From Heligmosomoides polygyrus polygyrus (taxonomy: Eukaryota > Nematoda > Chromadorea > Rhabditida > Heligmosomidae): a stretch of 64,000 nt of DNA. A program made the translations under genes and the position numbers. The first letter of the stretch is position 1, and the number at the start of each line of letters is the position of its first letter. Of this stretch, positions 43,014-56,700 are shown piece after piece. Location of the stretch: assembly GCA_947396885.1 (NCBI GenBank), contig OX377202.1, positions 23,622,001-23,686,000 on the forward strand. Reading direction: 5' to 3'. Under the pieces are notes generated by a model. That model was not told where the DNA came from. It did no database searches and saw nothing but the letters and a program-made list of their open reading frames with translations.

Positions 43014-46009
43014 TTAGTCCCGCGCAGTCGCAGGGTCCGCTGTTCTTGTGATCTGTCGCCACCTCATCCTATCAAGGGCGTCATCTGCCGTGGCGCCGAC
43101 TTCGGCGAGATCTCTCTTGATGACGTCCTTCCATCTTTTCCTAGGGGCTCCTCTCGGACGCTTTCCGGGTGCCTCGTAATCTAGGGCCAACCTTGTGGGT
43201 GATCCTCTGGTCTTCTGAGGACGTGTCCATACCACCTCAGGCGCTGCTCTCTCATCTTCAGCTGGATCGGGGCTGTCTTCATCACTGCCCTAACATCCTC
43301 GTTTCGCACCCTGTCCCGACGGGTCCTTCCACATGCCCACCTCAGCATCCTCATCTCCGCCGCGTGCAGTTGCCGCTCCTGCGCCTTACCCAGGGCCCAG
43401 CACTCACTGCCGTAGAGGAGGGCAGGTCTTACAACTGTTCTATAGAGCTTGCCTTTGAGCGTCCTGGAGCATCTACGGTTGCAGGGGATCCCTGTGGACT
43501 CCCTCCACTTGAGCCAGGCTGCGCTTATCCGTCCCCTGACCGCCTGGTCCACACTTCCTTCCTCGGATAGGTCACTTCCGAGGTAGCGGAATTCTTCCAC
43601 CTTCTCGATCGTTTCCCCTTGGCAGTCTAGGATCGATCCAGCGCACTGCTCAGAGCTGATGAACTTCGTCTTCTTCACGTTCAGCCGTAGGCCGTTGTCC
43701 GCAAGGGCTCTCTGCCACAGCTGCACCTTCTCCTCCAGCTCCTCCTGGTTGTCGGCTACTAGGGCGATGTCGTCCGCGTAGAGGATCGTTCTGAGAGGGT
43801 CTTTCTCAAGGTGGTTCACTATAGAGTCAAGCGTCAGCAGGAAGAGGAACGGGCTCAGAGCCGACCTTTGGTGTACCCCCACTGTGATGTCCACTTTCCT
43901 TGTCACCCCGTGTGGAGTTCGTATCGCCGCTTTCGAGCCCTCGTACATGTCCCTTATGACCGTGATCAGACGTTCCGGGACACCCCTTCCTCGAAGGGCA
44001 TTCCAGATTACGGCCCGAGCTAGCCTGTCGTAGGCCTTCTCCAGATCCATGAATGCCAGGTAGCAGGGTTTTCGTTTCTCCCGATTTTTCTCCATCACCT
44101 GACGAATGATGAAGATGGCGTCTGTGGTGGACCTCTCAGGCATGAAGCCCCACTGCACCTGGGAGATGGGTACCATCTCCCTCAGCCTTGAGTCTACCAG
44201 TCGTTCGTAGATCTTTATCGTGTGTGAGATCAGTTTGATCCCTCGGTAGTTGGAGCATTCGGAAGCGTCTCCCTTCTGCTTGAAGATGGGGACTATGGTG
44301 CTGTTCCTCCAGTCATCCGGCATCTCACCTTCTTTCGTGATTCTGTTGAGGAACTGCGTCAGCCAGTTGATTCCGAGGTCCCCGAGCACCTTCCAAGCCT
44401 CTACTGGCACACCGTCAGGCCCTGCTGCCTTTCCGAGTTTCATCTTCCGTATGGCCTTGCGAACCTCTTCTTGGGTCCAGGGTGGGATGGGTCCTTCCGT
44501 TGGCTGTTCTTCCTCGGCCTCCCGACGAGGGAACTCCTCGTTCAGGAGTTCCTTGAAGTACTCCTCCCATCTCTCTCTGACCTCGACCGGCTTCCGTAAC
44601 ACTCTACCGTCAGCACTCTTCACAGTCTTCACTACTCGAATGTCGAGGCTAGCTCTATGACGCGCCTTGGCCAGGCGGATGGCGAACTTCTCTCCCTCTG
44701 GCCCGTCTAGTTTCTCGTACAGGGCATCCATCTCCGCCTTCTTTGCCTTCGCTACAGCTGTTTTTGCCAGCCTCTTCAGCTTCCTGTAGGCTGTGAGATG
44801 CTCGGGTGCCCTCGTCTTTTGCCACAGCTTGTAGGCCTCTTTCTTCCTCTTCACCGCAGCCTGCACCTCTTCGTTCCAGAACCATGCCGATTTATTCCCT
44901 CTGGTTCCTCCCTTTGTTTCTCCCAGGGTTTCCTTGGCACATCTCAGGATTGTTTCGGCTACCCTCCTCCAGGTCTCATTCACGGGACCAGCTGGATCTG
45001 GAAGGCCTGCTTCGAGCACTACCCTTCGTAGCTCGTTCCGCTCTGAACCCCGCAGTCTCCACCATCGGATCCTGGGTTCCGTCCTCACTTTGGGCCTGGT
45101 GGGTAGAGGTATGCTAAGGTCGGCTACCAAGGGTCTGTGCTGTGATGCCACGTCTTCTCCCGGAATGACCTTCACATTCCGGACTGTTTTCAGGGCAGCC
45201 CTTCGAACCAGGATGTGGTCGACCTCAGTTCTTCTTCCTCCGCTAGCATAGGTCACCTTCTGGCTCTCCCTCTTCGCGAAGAAGGTGCTACAGACAGCCA
45301 GGTCGTGGGCGATAGCCAGATCCAGAATTCGTTCTCCATCCGGGTTTACCAGGCCGATCCCTTTTCCTCCATGAACCCTTTCCACTCCTCTTCTGCCACT
45401 CCCCACATGCCCGTTCATGTCCCCTGCTATGGAGAGGTAGTCGCCTTCTGGTACGGACCTTATGGCTTCCTCGAGCGAGAGGTAGAAGTCATCCTTGTCG
45501 TGCTCGGAGCATCCGGTCTGCGGAGCGTAGACAGACATGATGGTCCAGTAACCCTCCTTCGTGTCCAGCCGCAGTGACATGATGCGGTCGTTTATTCTTT
45601 GGACAGCCGCTACTGAATCCTTGAGGGACTCCGCGACAGCTATCCCTACCCCGTTCCTCTTGGTGTCCTCTCCGTTGTAGTACAGCTTGACCCCTTCTCC
45701 GATCTCCTTGGCTTTCGCCCCTTTCCATCGCGTTTCCTGCAGACACAGGACTTGTATCCTTCTGCGCTTCATCAGGTCAGCCACTTCCCTAGATCTCCAG
45801 GTCAGCGTTCCCACATTCAGAGTCCCCAGTCGAACTAGCTTCTTTAGCCGAGGTCGTTCGGCCCTCGGTAGCCCTCGCATACTGACCACAGAACTCGGGC
45901 GGGGGTTCTGTGCGCCACTTCCGGGTGACGTCCTAGCCTTTACACTGATTCTATTGCGACTTGTGATCATGGTTTTGTGACGAGGTTTCTCCATCAGCCG
46001 GCCTGTCAA
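43014..46009 (-). CDS. RTE-type LINE endonuclease-reverse transcriptase (RTE-2), one frameshift
   Basis: The frame from the Met at 46009 is open for 942 codons. Residues about 61-300 are the APE-like endonuclease (RLGTLNVGTLTWRS, QETRW, YAPQTG, AGDMNGHVG, EVDHILVRR, SQHRPL). Reverse transcriptase follows with KAAGPDGVPVEAW, FMDLEKAYDRLA near residue 650, GVHQRSALSPFLF and YADDIALV near residue 743. The frame ends at 43181. A one-base shift near 43200 puts the last 65 residues in another frame ending at 43014 (GKRPRGAPRKRWKDVIKRDL, then the terminal TADPAT). The protein is clearly a different lineage from RTE-1. GVHQRS has Arg where GVHQGS is usual, which may affect RT motif B. Both catalytic domains are otherwise full length. 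Confidence 0.92.
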
Positions 46010-46034
46010 CCTGGGCCTGACGCTGGAACCGTTG

Positions 46035-46340
46035 CCACACGATTTTTATTTGATCGATTGCGTAATAGCTGTTTACATGAAGCATTCAAATAAGGATATG
46101 CGTGTTTTTTACATTTGTTCTTGTTGTATTGTTTACAGACGTTAAATTTTATGCAAGCGGAAATTTAGCTTTCAATCGAATAAGAACCGGTACTTTTCAA
46201 ATGAGAGCATGGCGCAATCTTTTTTGGCACTAAAAGAAGGGCGCCTTCCTTCACTTTAAAGCAAGTTTTAAACCACTATTTTCGCTCAACAAATAATAAT
46301 TTTATAAAATTTCAAATTATGAGTTTTTAATATTCGGTAA
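46035..46340 (+). repeat. Interspersed repeat R2, copy 1
   Basis: It shares with 56655-56930, in order: CGATTTTTATTTGATYGATT, TTTACAKRYGT, ATGCAARCRGAAATTT, CTTTCAATCGAATAARA, CTTTTCRGATGAG, and the TTTTAAACCAYTATTTTYSCT to AATTTATAAAAT end. AT-rich and non-coding. It borders the 5' end of RTE-2. Confidence 0.7.
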
Positions 46341-47680
46341 ATGAACTAAAACTTCAAAGAAAGTTTAACTAAAGATTTTCCGTTTGATGTAGAAGACGCT
46401 CATTTCGATTTAATTTTGAAGAGTTCGATTTCATTTCAAACGTCTTGGTCTAGTTAAGAATAGCGTCCAATTCGACGTGAAAATGTTATTATATTGTATA
46501 TTCACGCCATTGCATATACATATTGTGTGCAAGGGCTTTGGTAAACCTTATTTTTGCGTTGTCGTCAAACCTAACACTAGCTTTGAGATTGATTTATTGC
46601 CGGAGCCGGGAGCACATGCCTACTCCAATATGAAAATATTGTTCCCTTTTCCATTTTCCTTAAGCCGCTCCTTCAGCTGACGTTTAGGTGTGCGGTTCTC
46701 ATGCGAATGGATGGCCCCTTCGCTTTTCCAGTTTGTTCAGCAGTTAAGTGACTTTCCCTGTACGATGTAAGCGTGTCGTTTAGGCTATTCCTTGAAGATG
46801 TTTTGCAGATCTCCACTTCCTTGATTCCATTCATTGCTAGAGCTTGAAAGGTGGACGCCTTCTATGGATGTAATGTAATGTAAACACTCTGTAATATCAC
46901 GCTTGCTGTTCACATTGTATTCTCGAATACGAATTGGGCGGCGTTGACGAAGATTTGAACCTGTGGATATTTCTCAAAATCGGGTGATGGCTTATCAGTT
47001 CAGTAATAGCCGCTCTTGGTAAGCCTTCACGGAACCACCGGTTCACGTACCCCGGATAATTGATGAAGGACTCCATTACTCCTGGTGCGCCACACATTCT
47101 ACTTCTGCGTACTATTACAGGGCCATGCAATGACTTGCGATGGCCAGCCGATGAAGAAGTGAGAGAACAAGTCGGGGTTGTTCCCAGATAAGTCCGGTAC
47201 CAATTCACCGACCTCGGAAGGATATTATAGAAGGTTTGGTTGGCTTGGACTGGAAGTGCGAACCAGGAACCTGGTATCGGGGCAAGCGACAGCCGGCACC
47301 TCCTCAGACTGCGCAAGACGAATTAGTACGCCAAAGTACGCCTTAGCTTCCAAATATTATCTATTACATAGTTGTGAACAAACTTCATCATATAGTGGTA
47401 GAATGATTGATTGACCTTAAATTATTTCAATTCTCTGAAGGTATATTCTTACTGAGTTGTCGTACTTTTTCGTTGGCAGCTGCTGTAGTTTTAAGCCATT
47501 GTGAAAACAAGTTCAGGCACAGAAAAATGATTTCGAATCGCCGTAATGCATATAAATTTTCAAATATAATGCAACTTGAAGAATCGTATTCTGGTAGAAA
47601 TGGCTCACACATAAAATGCGGACGGCGGATGTTTTATGATTATAGGGCGATGAACTGAAATATATAAGAGTCTCAAGCAA
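46340..47680. other. No gene recognised; one SINE S copy
   Basis: SINE family S antisense lies at about 47075-47330 (TGACTTGCGATGGCCAGCCG, CACCGACCTCGGAAGGATAT, CCAGGAACCTGGTATCGGGG). The remainder is AT-rich with no coding exon. It is the 5' flank of the C-type lectin gene. Confidence 0.5.
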
Positions 47681-47691
47681 AAACTATTACA

Positions 47692-47698
47692 TATAAAA
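47692..47698 (+). promoter_or_regulatory. Candidate TATA box of the C-type lectin gene
   Basis: TATAAAA lies 50 bp before the inferred start codon at 47748, in ACATATAAAAGTC. A weaker TATATAAGAG lies at about 47661. Spacing allows a short leader. No trans-splice acceptor is evident in between. Confidence 0.45.
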
Positions 47699-47747
47699 GT
47701 CATCAAGCCGTGCTTTGTCATTCGATCGCACCCGAATTCTGCTGAAA

Positions 47748-50700
47748 ATGTGTTCCATTTCCTTCTGGTTTGCGGTCCTTCTTGGTAGGTTTAAACGAAC
47801 CAAGTATTACAGTATACTCTTCAACGAAGCTCTGAGCATCAGCGCAATGGTGCTCTTCTATTCTCTGCTTTCCTTAATGCCATAGAGTGGGGAAGGGGAA
47901 ACCATGTCTTATCCGCTGTTACTCCTTGTTGGGGTGTGCCCCGTACAGAAGTAAATGACTTCTTCCGAATACACCATGCGAAGTATTAGATTGGGTCGTA
48001 AATTTTGCAACAAAATTGTCCTTCCAGCAAAAATAAGACTATACCGCAAAAGAAAAAATATTGACTTAAACAAAGTAATTGCCGTTACTCTCAATGGATT
48101 TCTTCCGCTTTTCATTAAATGAGTTGATTAGATCTCTGTATAATTCGGTCGTTTCCGGCCTGAAGAAGTCGTGTACCACCGCCGTGACCTCATCGACTTT
48201 GGCGAAGCGTCTACCATGGAGGAAGTGATTCATTGACCGAAGCAGATGGCAGTAAGACGGCGCAATGTCCGAGGCGTATGGTGGTTGCTTGATTTTGGTC
48301 CAGCCCAACTCCTAGATTTTTGTCAGAGTCTGAAGTGCCGTAAGTGGTCGACCGTTGCCCTGGAGGATGAATCATTGGCCCGTATCGACTTTTTTCTCCA
48401 CTAATTTTTGCTGGATCTGGTCGAGTTGTTGGCAAAAGCGAGCGTCGAGGATGGTTTGACTACATGGAGCAGCTCCGTGCACTGGACCACCCACATCCAC
48501 CAAACGCGCAGCAGGACCTTCCTTCAGTGGAGTTCCGGTTTTGACGTCAGAACCCCCAGCTCGTTGCGTTCCAGCTATTGCCTTCCGGTATTGCAGTTGT
48601 ATTCAAGCAGCCGCTTTTCATCGCTGGTAAGGATTCGATCCAGGATCCCTCGCTCGAACCGGTGCAGGAGCTCTCTGCATTCGGAAGCACAATGGTTTAC
48701 TTGTGTTTCTGTCATCGAATCAGGCACTGACGAAGGCGATTTGGCGACCTTCCACTCTTCTGCATCCGACGAGAGGTGGTTCACTGGGAGGCGCGGAGAT
48801 CAGCGGTCAGTACTGGTGTGGTTTGAGAAGAATTCGATTTGATGGGTTTGCGCAGGCGCCCTTTGTTTACAGCAGTTGATGTTCCCGGGAGCAGGATTGT
48901 GTTTGTTGCCCTTCTGGGAGGAAAGGAACTTGTGATGCATCCCCAATAATTTAAGCGGTTAGAAGTGAACTTGCCAGTGGCTTTCTGAATGTGGATGACC
49001 CCAGAATCTGAGTTGCTGCCGAGCTTGAACTAATTGAAAATGAAACCACACACTTTTCACTTTGAGTGGTCATCGTTCTAGTGAATAAAACTTTTCAACG
49101 AAAATTAACGATTCATAACTCAAAACGGTCGCTAGGAAACACGATTTCAAACGAGTACAATGCTTCAGCGGGTTGACTTTGAATTTTACAAAAAACAGAA
49201 GTGTACAAAATTTATGACTCGACCTAATAGTTAACTTCCTTGGGATGAACCGTGCACTACAGTTTGCATTGAAATTGTGGGATCATTGAAGGAAACACAT
49301 TTTGTGACAATCAATTTTATTGCATAAACTTTGTACTGCTATTAATTTCATCAGAACGACTTAAATCCTTTTTTCTGATGATTCCGAAAATTACGTTCCC
49401 GATTGGTGGCTGTGATTCACGCTGTGGTGGTTATAGAGCATACCAGAAGCTTCCCCATGATAAGTGTATATAGTACAGGGTCCTGAAATAAAAACATAAA
49501 GGATAAAGGATAAAGGACGGCGTTACTCAATCCCATCTGGGATGCGCCAGCGCATTCTACTTCTACGGGATGTCGTGGAGGCGACATGAATGCGTATTTG
49601 GCCATACAATGACTTGCGGAGGCCAGCCGATGAACAAGTCAGCGCTTTATCCTCCCCAGACAAGTCTGGTACCAATTCACCGACCCCGGAGGGATGGAAG
49701 GCTTGGTTGGCCTGGGCGGGAAATCCGAACCAGAAACCTGGACTGCGCTACACACGTTCAAAATAAAGATTAGGGTCAGAGATCCTTTCGCGGAATTTTA
49801 TTCCTCATTTGTTATAAATATCACACTGGACAATAATTTTTCTAAGCTATGTAGAGCAAATTATTTTTTTAAGGTGGCAAATAAACGAAGAACAAAAATC
49901 TAAAATTGAAGGATTCCACAGCTTGGCTTTTGCAGGTTGGCAGATGAACCGAGAGCCGCTGGCACGTCCTTTTCTTTTTGACGTTGGAATCATCGTTTTA
50001 CCGGAATGTGCATTTTACTTTTAAACAACGCAATTGGGCCGAAAAAATATGGCGTTATCTTTCTGTGCTCGTCGAGCAAGGATTTTTACTGATTTTCACT
50101 CTTTTTACATAAAAACCTAGGGTGTAAGGGGAGCCATTTTGGAAAAGCGTCTAAGAAGAACAACTGCCATGCGTAGCCATTGTTTGCATATCACCATGTT
50201 TCCTAGAAGTAGGATTAAGCGCACTATTGTTTCTACCTTTCTGGGATCGTTCAGCTTCGAGAACATTTTCGTCAAATGAGCGTTGGCTGAAAAACCAGCT
50301 TGAGCAATGCGCCCCAGCCGCGATAAAAAAATTTCTTTCAACTCTCTTCTTCTCCAAGCTGAGTCTTCGTCTTACTCCCAGTCCTGTAGTGCTCAACTTG
50401 TAGTTTTCTAGAAACTACACAATGATTAGTAAAGTATTACGCGTACGGTTGAGTGCTGCATTTGTTCCAGCTCGTTGCTGCATTGCTGCGTGATCAGCAT
50501 ATGCTATATGCTTATATTAATAGCGTTCTTCTGTAATAGTTCAGATCCACTAGTCTACTGTTTACCATTGAGAAAACCTTAAGTTGTTCCACATAGCACT
50601 ATAATATTGAATGTTCAATTACCAATCTTCGGAAATTTAATCACATCAGGATGCGAGTGCTCCACCGCGGACCAAAGGAAGATTTTCAGCGGTTTTACAT

Positions 50701-53700
50701 CGGAGTCCACTACTTTCTAATAAGAGTTTCTACAAACATGATAATGACAAGTTCTATAGCAGTAAAGACATGCTACGCAACAGTTGATACGTGGTTCTGC
50801 GCAATTGAAAAAAGACTCATAACAAGGTCGCCTAATTTTGTTGCAGGATTTATGGTCCACCCTGTAATATTTGAGTTCCTCATGTCTTGACCAATAACAT
50901 GTGGCTCCCCCGGGTGTCTATTTGTCAGCGTCTCCTTCTCCCTTAAGTTTTTCGAAGACCTGATTGTCATGAATTTGATTCTCTGAGGTTCCAACACGCA
51001 TCGTGTCGTGAGACTCGAGGAGAAGACACGCTGACTCAGGTCAAATCCGGCCCTCGCTCCAAGAAGAGTCTCCTTTACTGCTTCTGAGATTTAAGAGGAA
51101 TGTTGTGTTCTGAGCTGGATACATCGCCACCGGTTACACTAAATTTTTTCGGCTCCAGAAACTGTTTGAGGAAAACGGCCGAAACGAGGTTTTGTCCACG
51201 TGCTACACGATTACGCTCGGACCCATAAAACGAAACAGACCTGTGAGAAGTGGAAGAGCTGAACTAGGACACTGCTCCCCACCCACCCTATTCCACTCAC
51301 AATACCCCTCTAACTACCCCTTTTCCCTTCTCTTAAGGGATTTCTACTGAAGAGAAAATTCAAAATTTGTTGACGATGTTGAAAGGAGTCAGCGATTTCT
51401 TTGACACCCAGTTTCCTCAAATCTGTGAGAAGAAAACCGCCAACCTGCCCATTAGGTAGGAGATCGCAGTGACGACTAACAGCGATGATTGCCTTGTTGA
51501 GTAAATTCCAATGTATGCTGACCAAAAATATCAAATGAAACCAGGGCTTTCACACCAACCTATTACTTGGATACCATTCCATTCTGAAGTTTTTTCCCTT
51601 ACAGGCGTGAGCTTTGTTATATGTGCTGATGACACATCAAAACCGTATTCGACATTTTACACGAGGAAAGATGGCACGCATGTGAAGCACACTGTAAGTA
51701 TAATTATTATTTCTTTCCTTCGGAAGAAAATGTAGCTGAAGTTCTAGAAATCATATGTATAGAACGGCTACGAAAACAAGCATCATACCGTACAGAGTTG
51801 CTCCTTATTGTGAGGAATTTACTGAGATATACCGTATATATTGGCGGTCTAAGCTTAGAAGTCAGCAAATCTTTCTAGAAGTAATATAGCGTACATACAG
51901 TAACGATGTGAAGGTTGAAAATGTCCTTATCATTTAGTTAAGGTTAATTACTTCGTTACTTAATCCCTTGGTATGGGATCCTACGTATTCCACTTCACGG
52001 GATGTCGTGGAGGCGTTTCGCATCCGTATTTGCCCTATTGACTTGCGATGTCCAGCCGATGAACAAGTCAGAGGACAAGTCGGAGTTCTTCCCAGATTTT
52101 TTTCTGATTACCAATTCGCCGACTCCGGAGGGATAGAAGGCTTGGTTGGCCTGGACGAGAAATCCGAACCAGGAACCTGGTATCGGATGCACGCAACAGC
52201 CGGCACCTCCTCCGAGTGCGCTACCCGCGCTCAAAAGTGTCTTTTTGAAGCCCAGAATGGGAGTCTATCCAAGTGGTTTCGATGCCCCTACAAACACCAT
52301 CCCCTATAACTATAACTGGTTCTCGATAGCCTCCTCTGTTTCATACCCGCACACTTTTCAATGGCAAGGACTGACTTTGAAGATTTGATGGAGGATGTTG
52401 AAGTTGACCTTCCATATATAGGGCTCTTGTATAGAATCATGACTACGACATGGTGAACCCAACTCTCTCCTGTATAGTTGGCACCGATGGGAAAGAAGAT
52501 AATTACCTGATTACTTCATATAATGAAATGAAGTTGAGGAGGGCTACATGAGGGAAAGAAGAGGAAATTTCGCATCAGGGTCAGGCTGTGTTGGATGGCT
52601 ATAAGAACGACAATACCCTCCCTTTTTTGCAAACACAGCACCCAACGCCTGTCTATAATGAATTGGTGTCCTGGCTATAATGAATTGGTGAGAGGACACG
52701 TTGAGAAAGTCCTTCCAAGGGCGAGGAAGAGCGAGAGCATGATAACAATACTCACAGAAGTCATAAAAGGCCTTCGGAGTTTTTACTTCGATCGAGGATT
52801 GGAGACACTATTGCTTGAGCCAACTCATCGTAAATTAGGTGGGTCACAGAAAGCGTTCCGGGGAGTGTCAAAAGAACGTCCACACCGCGTTGGTTTCGAT
52901 TTCACCAAGGTATGAAAGGCAAGAATGTCGGTGTGTCCCTGGAGCGAGAGAAAGTCCGTTGGGTTCATCTGACTCACTGAAAAAATGAGTGGGCACGTTG
53001 CTAGCGTCCGCTTGAGTGGTATCAACTGGACCCAGGTGACAATTACACATGTCTTCAGCGCAAAATTTGCTAGCCTCGACAAGGCAAGCCATCTAAGTTA
53101 AATTTATTTTTTATTTTGTTTTTTATTCTAGTTTTATTTTTACATACTTTTGAAGTAGATATGAAGCACAATTGCATAATTCTCGAAGAACCTGCTGTCA
53201 TTTACAAGGCCAAAATAGCGATATCTAACCCGTCCGCGTTACGTACGCTCCCGCTCCTTTGACCCATGACTGTGCACTTAGTAAAGGGAGAATATCTTGA
53301 GTTTCTAAAAAGCGAAAAAGTTTTTGATCATTTTAGATCTATCAAAACGAGCAGATAAGTTGGATGAAGGCACAGCTACAATGCGCCGCCATTGGTGCTC
53401 ACCTTGGAACGTTCGAGAGCGTTTCCGAGTCGGCCAAAGTCATATGTGAGTCTTCACAACTCTTCCACAGTGTGACCTCTCAATGCAGTGGGGTCAGCCT
53501 GTTCGTATCAACGTAACCAAATTTTCAGCGGGCTTCAAGCTACTCCGCTGTCCGCTCTGTGACGGTGTACTGTGGATGGGAGCCCAGCGAATCAAGAACA
53601 CGTATGTCATATCGGTCTTGTGGTTAGATTAGCCATAGTTGTTGCTGTTGAAGGAGAAAGGCAAGGAAAAATTTATTCAGTTTCCAGGCAAGGAAGGCAC

Positions 53701-56700
53701 TACGGACCCTTCCTTGAAAGTATTAGGGTACCGTTTCGAGTTAAACCAGCACTTTGAAACGACACTTACTCCATTCGAAAGGTCCTTGAATGTTATTATA
53801 ATATTAGGTTGGCAACTTCGTGGACTCTCAAGCATCTTCAACAAAAGTGTTTATTACCAACTAATAACAAACTTTTCGAAGTGAGATCCGTTGGGCTGCA
53901 GAACCGCTTTCCATTTATCAGGTAGCCGTTCTATCTCACGGCTGAAGAATAATGGTTTTGAGGAGAAAATTCCTTGGAGGTGCACTTTTCCTGGCTAAGG
54001 CACTTCACAACCCTACTTGCCCACAATTATTTCATCCTACAGAACACTTCCCTTAAGAAGAAGTGAGACGAGATCAAACATGGGAGTTGCCAAGGACTAC
54101 TACCTAGTAGGTAGGCCATAAAGACCACCGTTCACCAGTAGCTGGAGGTAACGCTTGTGAGCTTCAGCGCTGGGACCGCCCGACTTATATACCACTGTAG
54201 TCAGATCAAATGGCGGATCAGAACCTGTAGAGCTTAATGAAGGGTGCCAGTTCTTGCGTTATCGCAAGACACTCTCCCTCTAGGTTGACTTGGGAATTTC
54301 TAGCAGTGATCTAAAGTGCCTCCAGTATCCTGCTGCGCCGATTTTAGCCCGAGAAAAATACTACTTTCTCGCGCTAAAATCGACGCCATCACCTGGGGTG
54401 TCGCGCCTGCATGGCATCGAGTCCTGTGTTCTCCCGAAGGAGTTAAAGCGATGCCTTTCATAAGGCCATCCATCCTCATGCTCTTGACTTTGACAAGAGG
54501 TCTGCCCGTTTTCGCTATGTGGTCCTTATCACTCTTTGCATGACATGAGATAGATACATCAGATATCATGTAATCTTTCCCTTTCCCATTAGGGCAAGCA
54601 CTGCAGGACGGAATTGATCATGTCGTGTCGAAGGCACGATCCCGGACTAATTGCTTTTCAAGGCTCTAGGAGGAATATCAACAACGCTCACCAATTCTTG
54701 AAGACTAGCTATGCGAAGACACTTCCGTGTCTCAGCACTTGTTTCGTCGGATACGAAAGGCACGCAGAAGGGTACTTTCGTTCTCTATCTCGACGCGCTA
54801 CATTATTAACTTGCAACCGCTTTATGCCAGCGTTCTTTTGGGTACCCATTTACACCTGCAATCTTAAGTGCCATTTTCCGATAGAAAGATTTTTGTTCGT
54901 TTCCGGAAGGAACAAAGGTGGCAGTCCGGAACATATTTTTGACAGTGACATGTTAATACTAGAGGGATGGGAGGAGCAAAAATGGATATTCTTGCTGCTG
55001 GTTCTGCTGTACCTCATACTTCTTATGTCCCCACTTGTTGAGTCCGGGAGGTCTATCCGATGCAGTTATAGCTCAAACTAAAAAATAGCGGTCTGCTTTG
55101 TTGTTGCATTTCTATGCAAGGGTTTTCCCTAAATCTCACTCGGCTAACTTGTTGCTGGAAGGCCTCGAAAATTTCCTGTGCAAACGAGGTTACCTAATAT
55201 CGTGCTAAAGTCTCCTTTGCATTACCTTTTGAGTGCAGGATTCCATACGCCTCCATTTGTCGACACTAACGGTGACTATACTGTTGGTTGTCAAGCTCCT
55301 TTATGGGCAGAAATTATTTGCGCCAACATATTATATGCCTAGCATGTAGATTCGTTAAAAAATGTCTCCAAATAGATGAACCATAATCGACACCCATCCA
55401 TCACGCCCCGGCAGGTCTCACATGCATCTCCTGGCACTGTGGGTGAGAGCCGCCGTGAACTACGGCAGCCCTCGGGACCTTTGCGACCAGCAGCTCCTCG
55501 ACAGCTCGTCCGCGCCGCATCTTCCACCAAGTGGCAGCGTGGGTCCCCACTACGGCGGGAGCGGTATGGACGAGTTCTCCGGGTGCTGCCGCCAGACTCT
55601 GTAGAGGCCCTTAGGCGCCTTTTATACTTGCGCCGCCCCGCGGCGCGGCGTGATGGTCGGCATGGCTGTCGATTTTTCGCGCCGCAAAACACCACACTTG
55701 ACGGAATTTTGGGTTACGGTATTCGGCGAATCGCGCCGCTGAGGGGAAGGGCGCGGCGCGGCGCGATCAGCCGCGGCAGACTCGATGTAGGGTGGGAGAT
55801 TTCACCGTTTCGACCAAACTTCTGCTATTGGGAAGGAGGAGGTGTATTTAGGGTGCTGATCACGAGTCTGACATCGTTTTTTGAAGTTACAGACGATTAC
55901 TAGGTTTGCATGATTAAGGAGTTTGGGCGAAATCGGTGACCATGACCTTAGCCCGTACCTTCTATAACCTAGCAGGAGTTCTGTAGACATTCACGAAGCT
56001 TCATATACCACGCCAAAGATATGCTTAGTGCACAGTGACCCCAGAATGGCCATATGAGAAAGCATTTTGAGTGATTCTCCACGATGAGTACCTTCCAGCA
56101 GTTTTACTTTTGGACCCGCACATATCGCAAAATAAAGAGTGGTCTAAAGCCGTTTGCATTACAGGGGATTCGACTCAGTACCACACTCACCAGTTTCAAC
56201 CGTAGGTTGAGCGAACGACTTCGACTCCAGGCTTAAGAGAGGATTCGTCGCTCCCCATTGAATCCCACGACAAACATTGACAAGATGCATTGCGCTCATC
56301 AGCCAGACGAATCCTTTCTGTTTTGCTCCCTCAATGACTCATGGACCGTTTCCGGAGCACGGGCCGTAGTGCGCAGAAGCTCGTGGCCGCGCGTCGCTGA
56401 CGCTCCCCTATCTAACTGCAATTGCGCAGCGGCGCGTCAAATTCGGGGCGCGGCGCGACTGGCCGCGCCGCTCCCCAAATTGACGCGCCGCGCCGCGGCG
56501 GGAGTATAAAAGGCGCCTTAGACATGAATGCTACCGCTAAGGCCGGCAGCAGAGTCTTGCGGGTGCCGCGCACCCGCCATGACAACGGCGGGTGGTGCGG
56601 CGCCGCAAGGGCTGCTGTACGCAGTACTGCGTACTTTTGCCGGCTGAAGAACTGAAAAGGTCGTCGCGATTTTTATTTGATTGATAGTTACATGAGACAT

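Noticed and set aside
44250..45577. Plus-strand frames of 70-136 residues over 43.8-45.6 kb
   Set aside because: These are antisense shadows of the RTE-2 coding frame on the minus strand.
50651..50890. 79-residue plus-strand frame in lectin intron 1 as an alternative exon
   Set aside because: It lies inside transposon family C and its counterpart at 63.4-63.65 kb is broken, so it is repeat sequence.
55376..55903. 175-residue arginine-rich open frame
   Set aside because: GC-rich sequence depletes stop codons, overlapping frames on the other strand are also open, and no family is recognisable. It coincides with the GC-rich TATA module.
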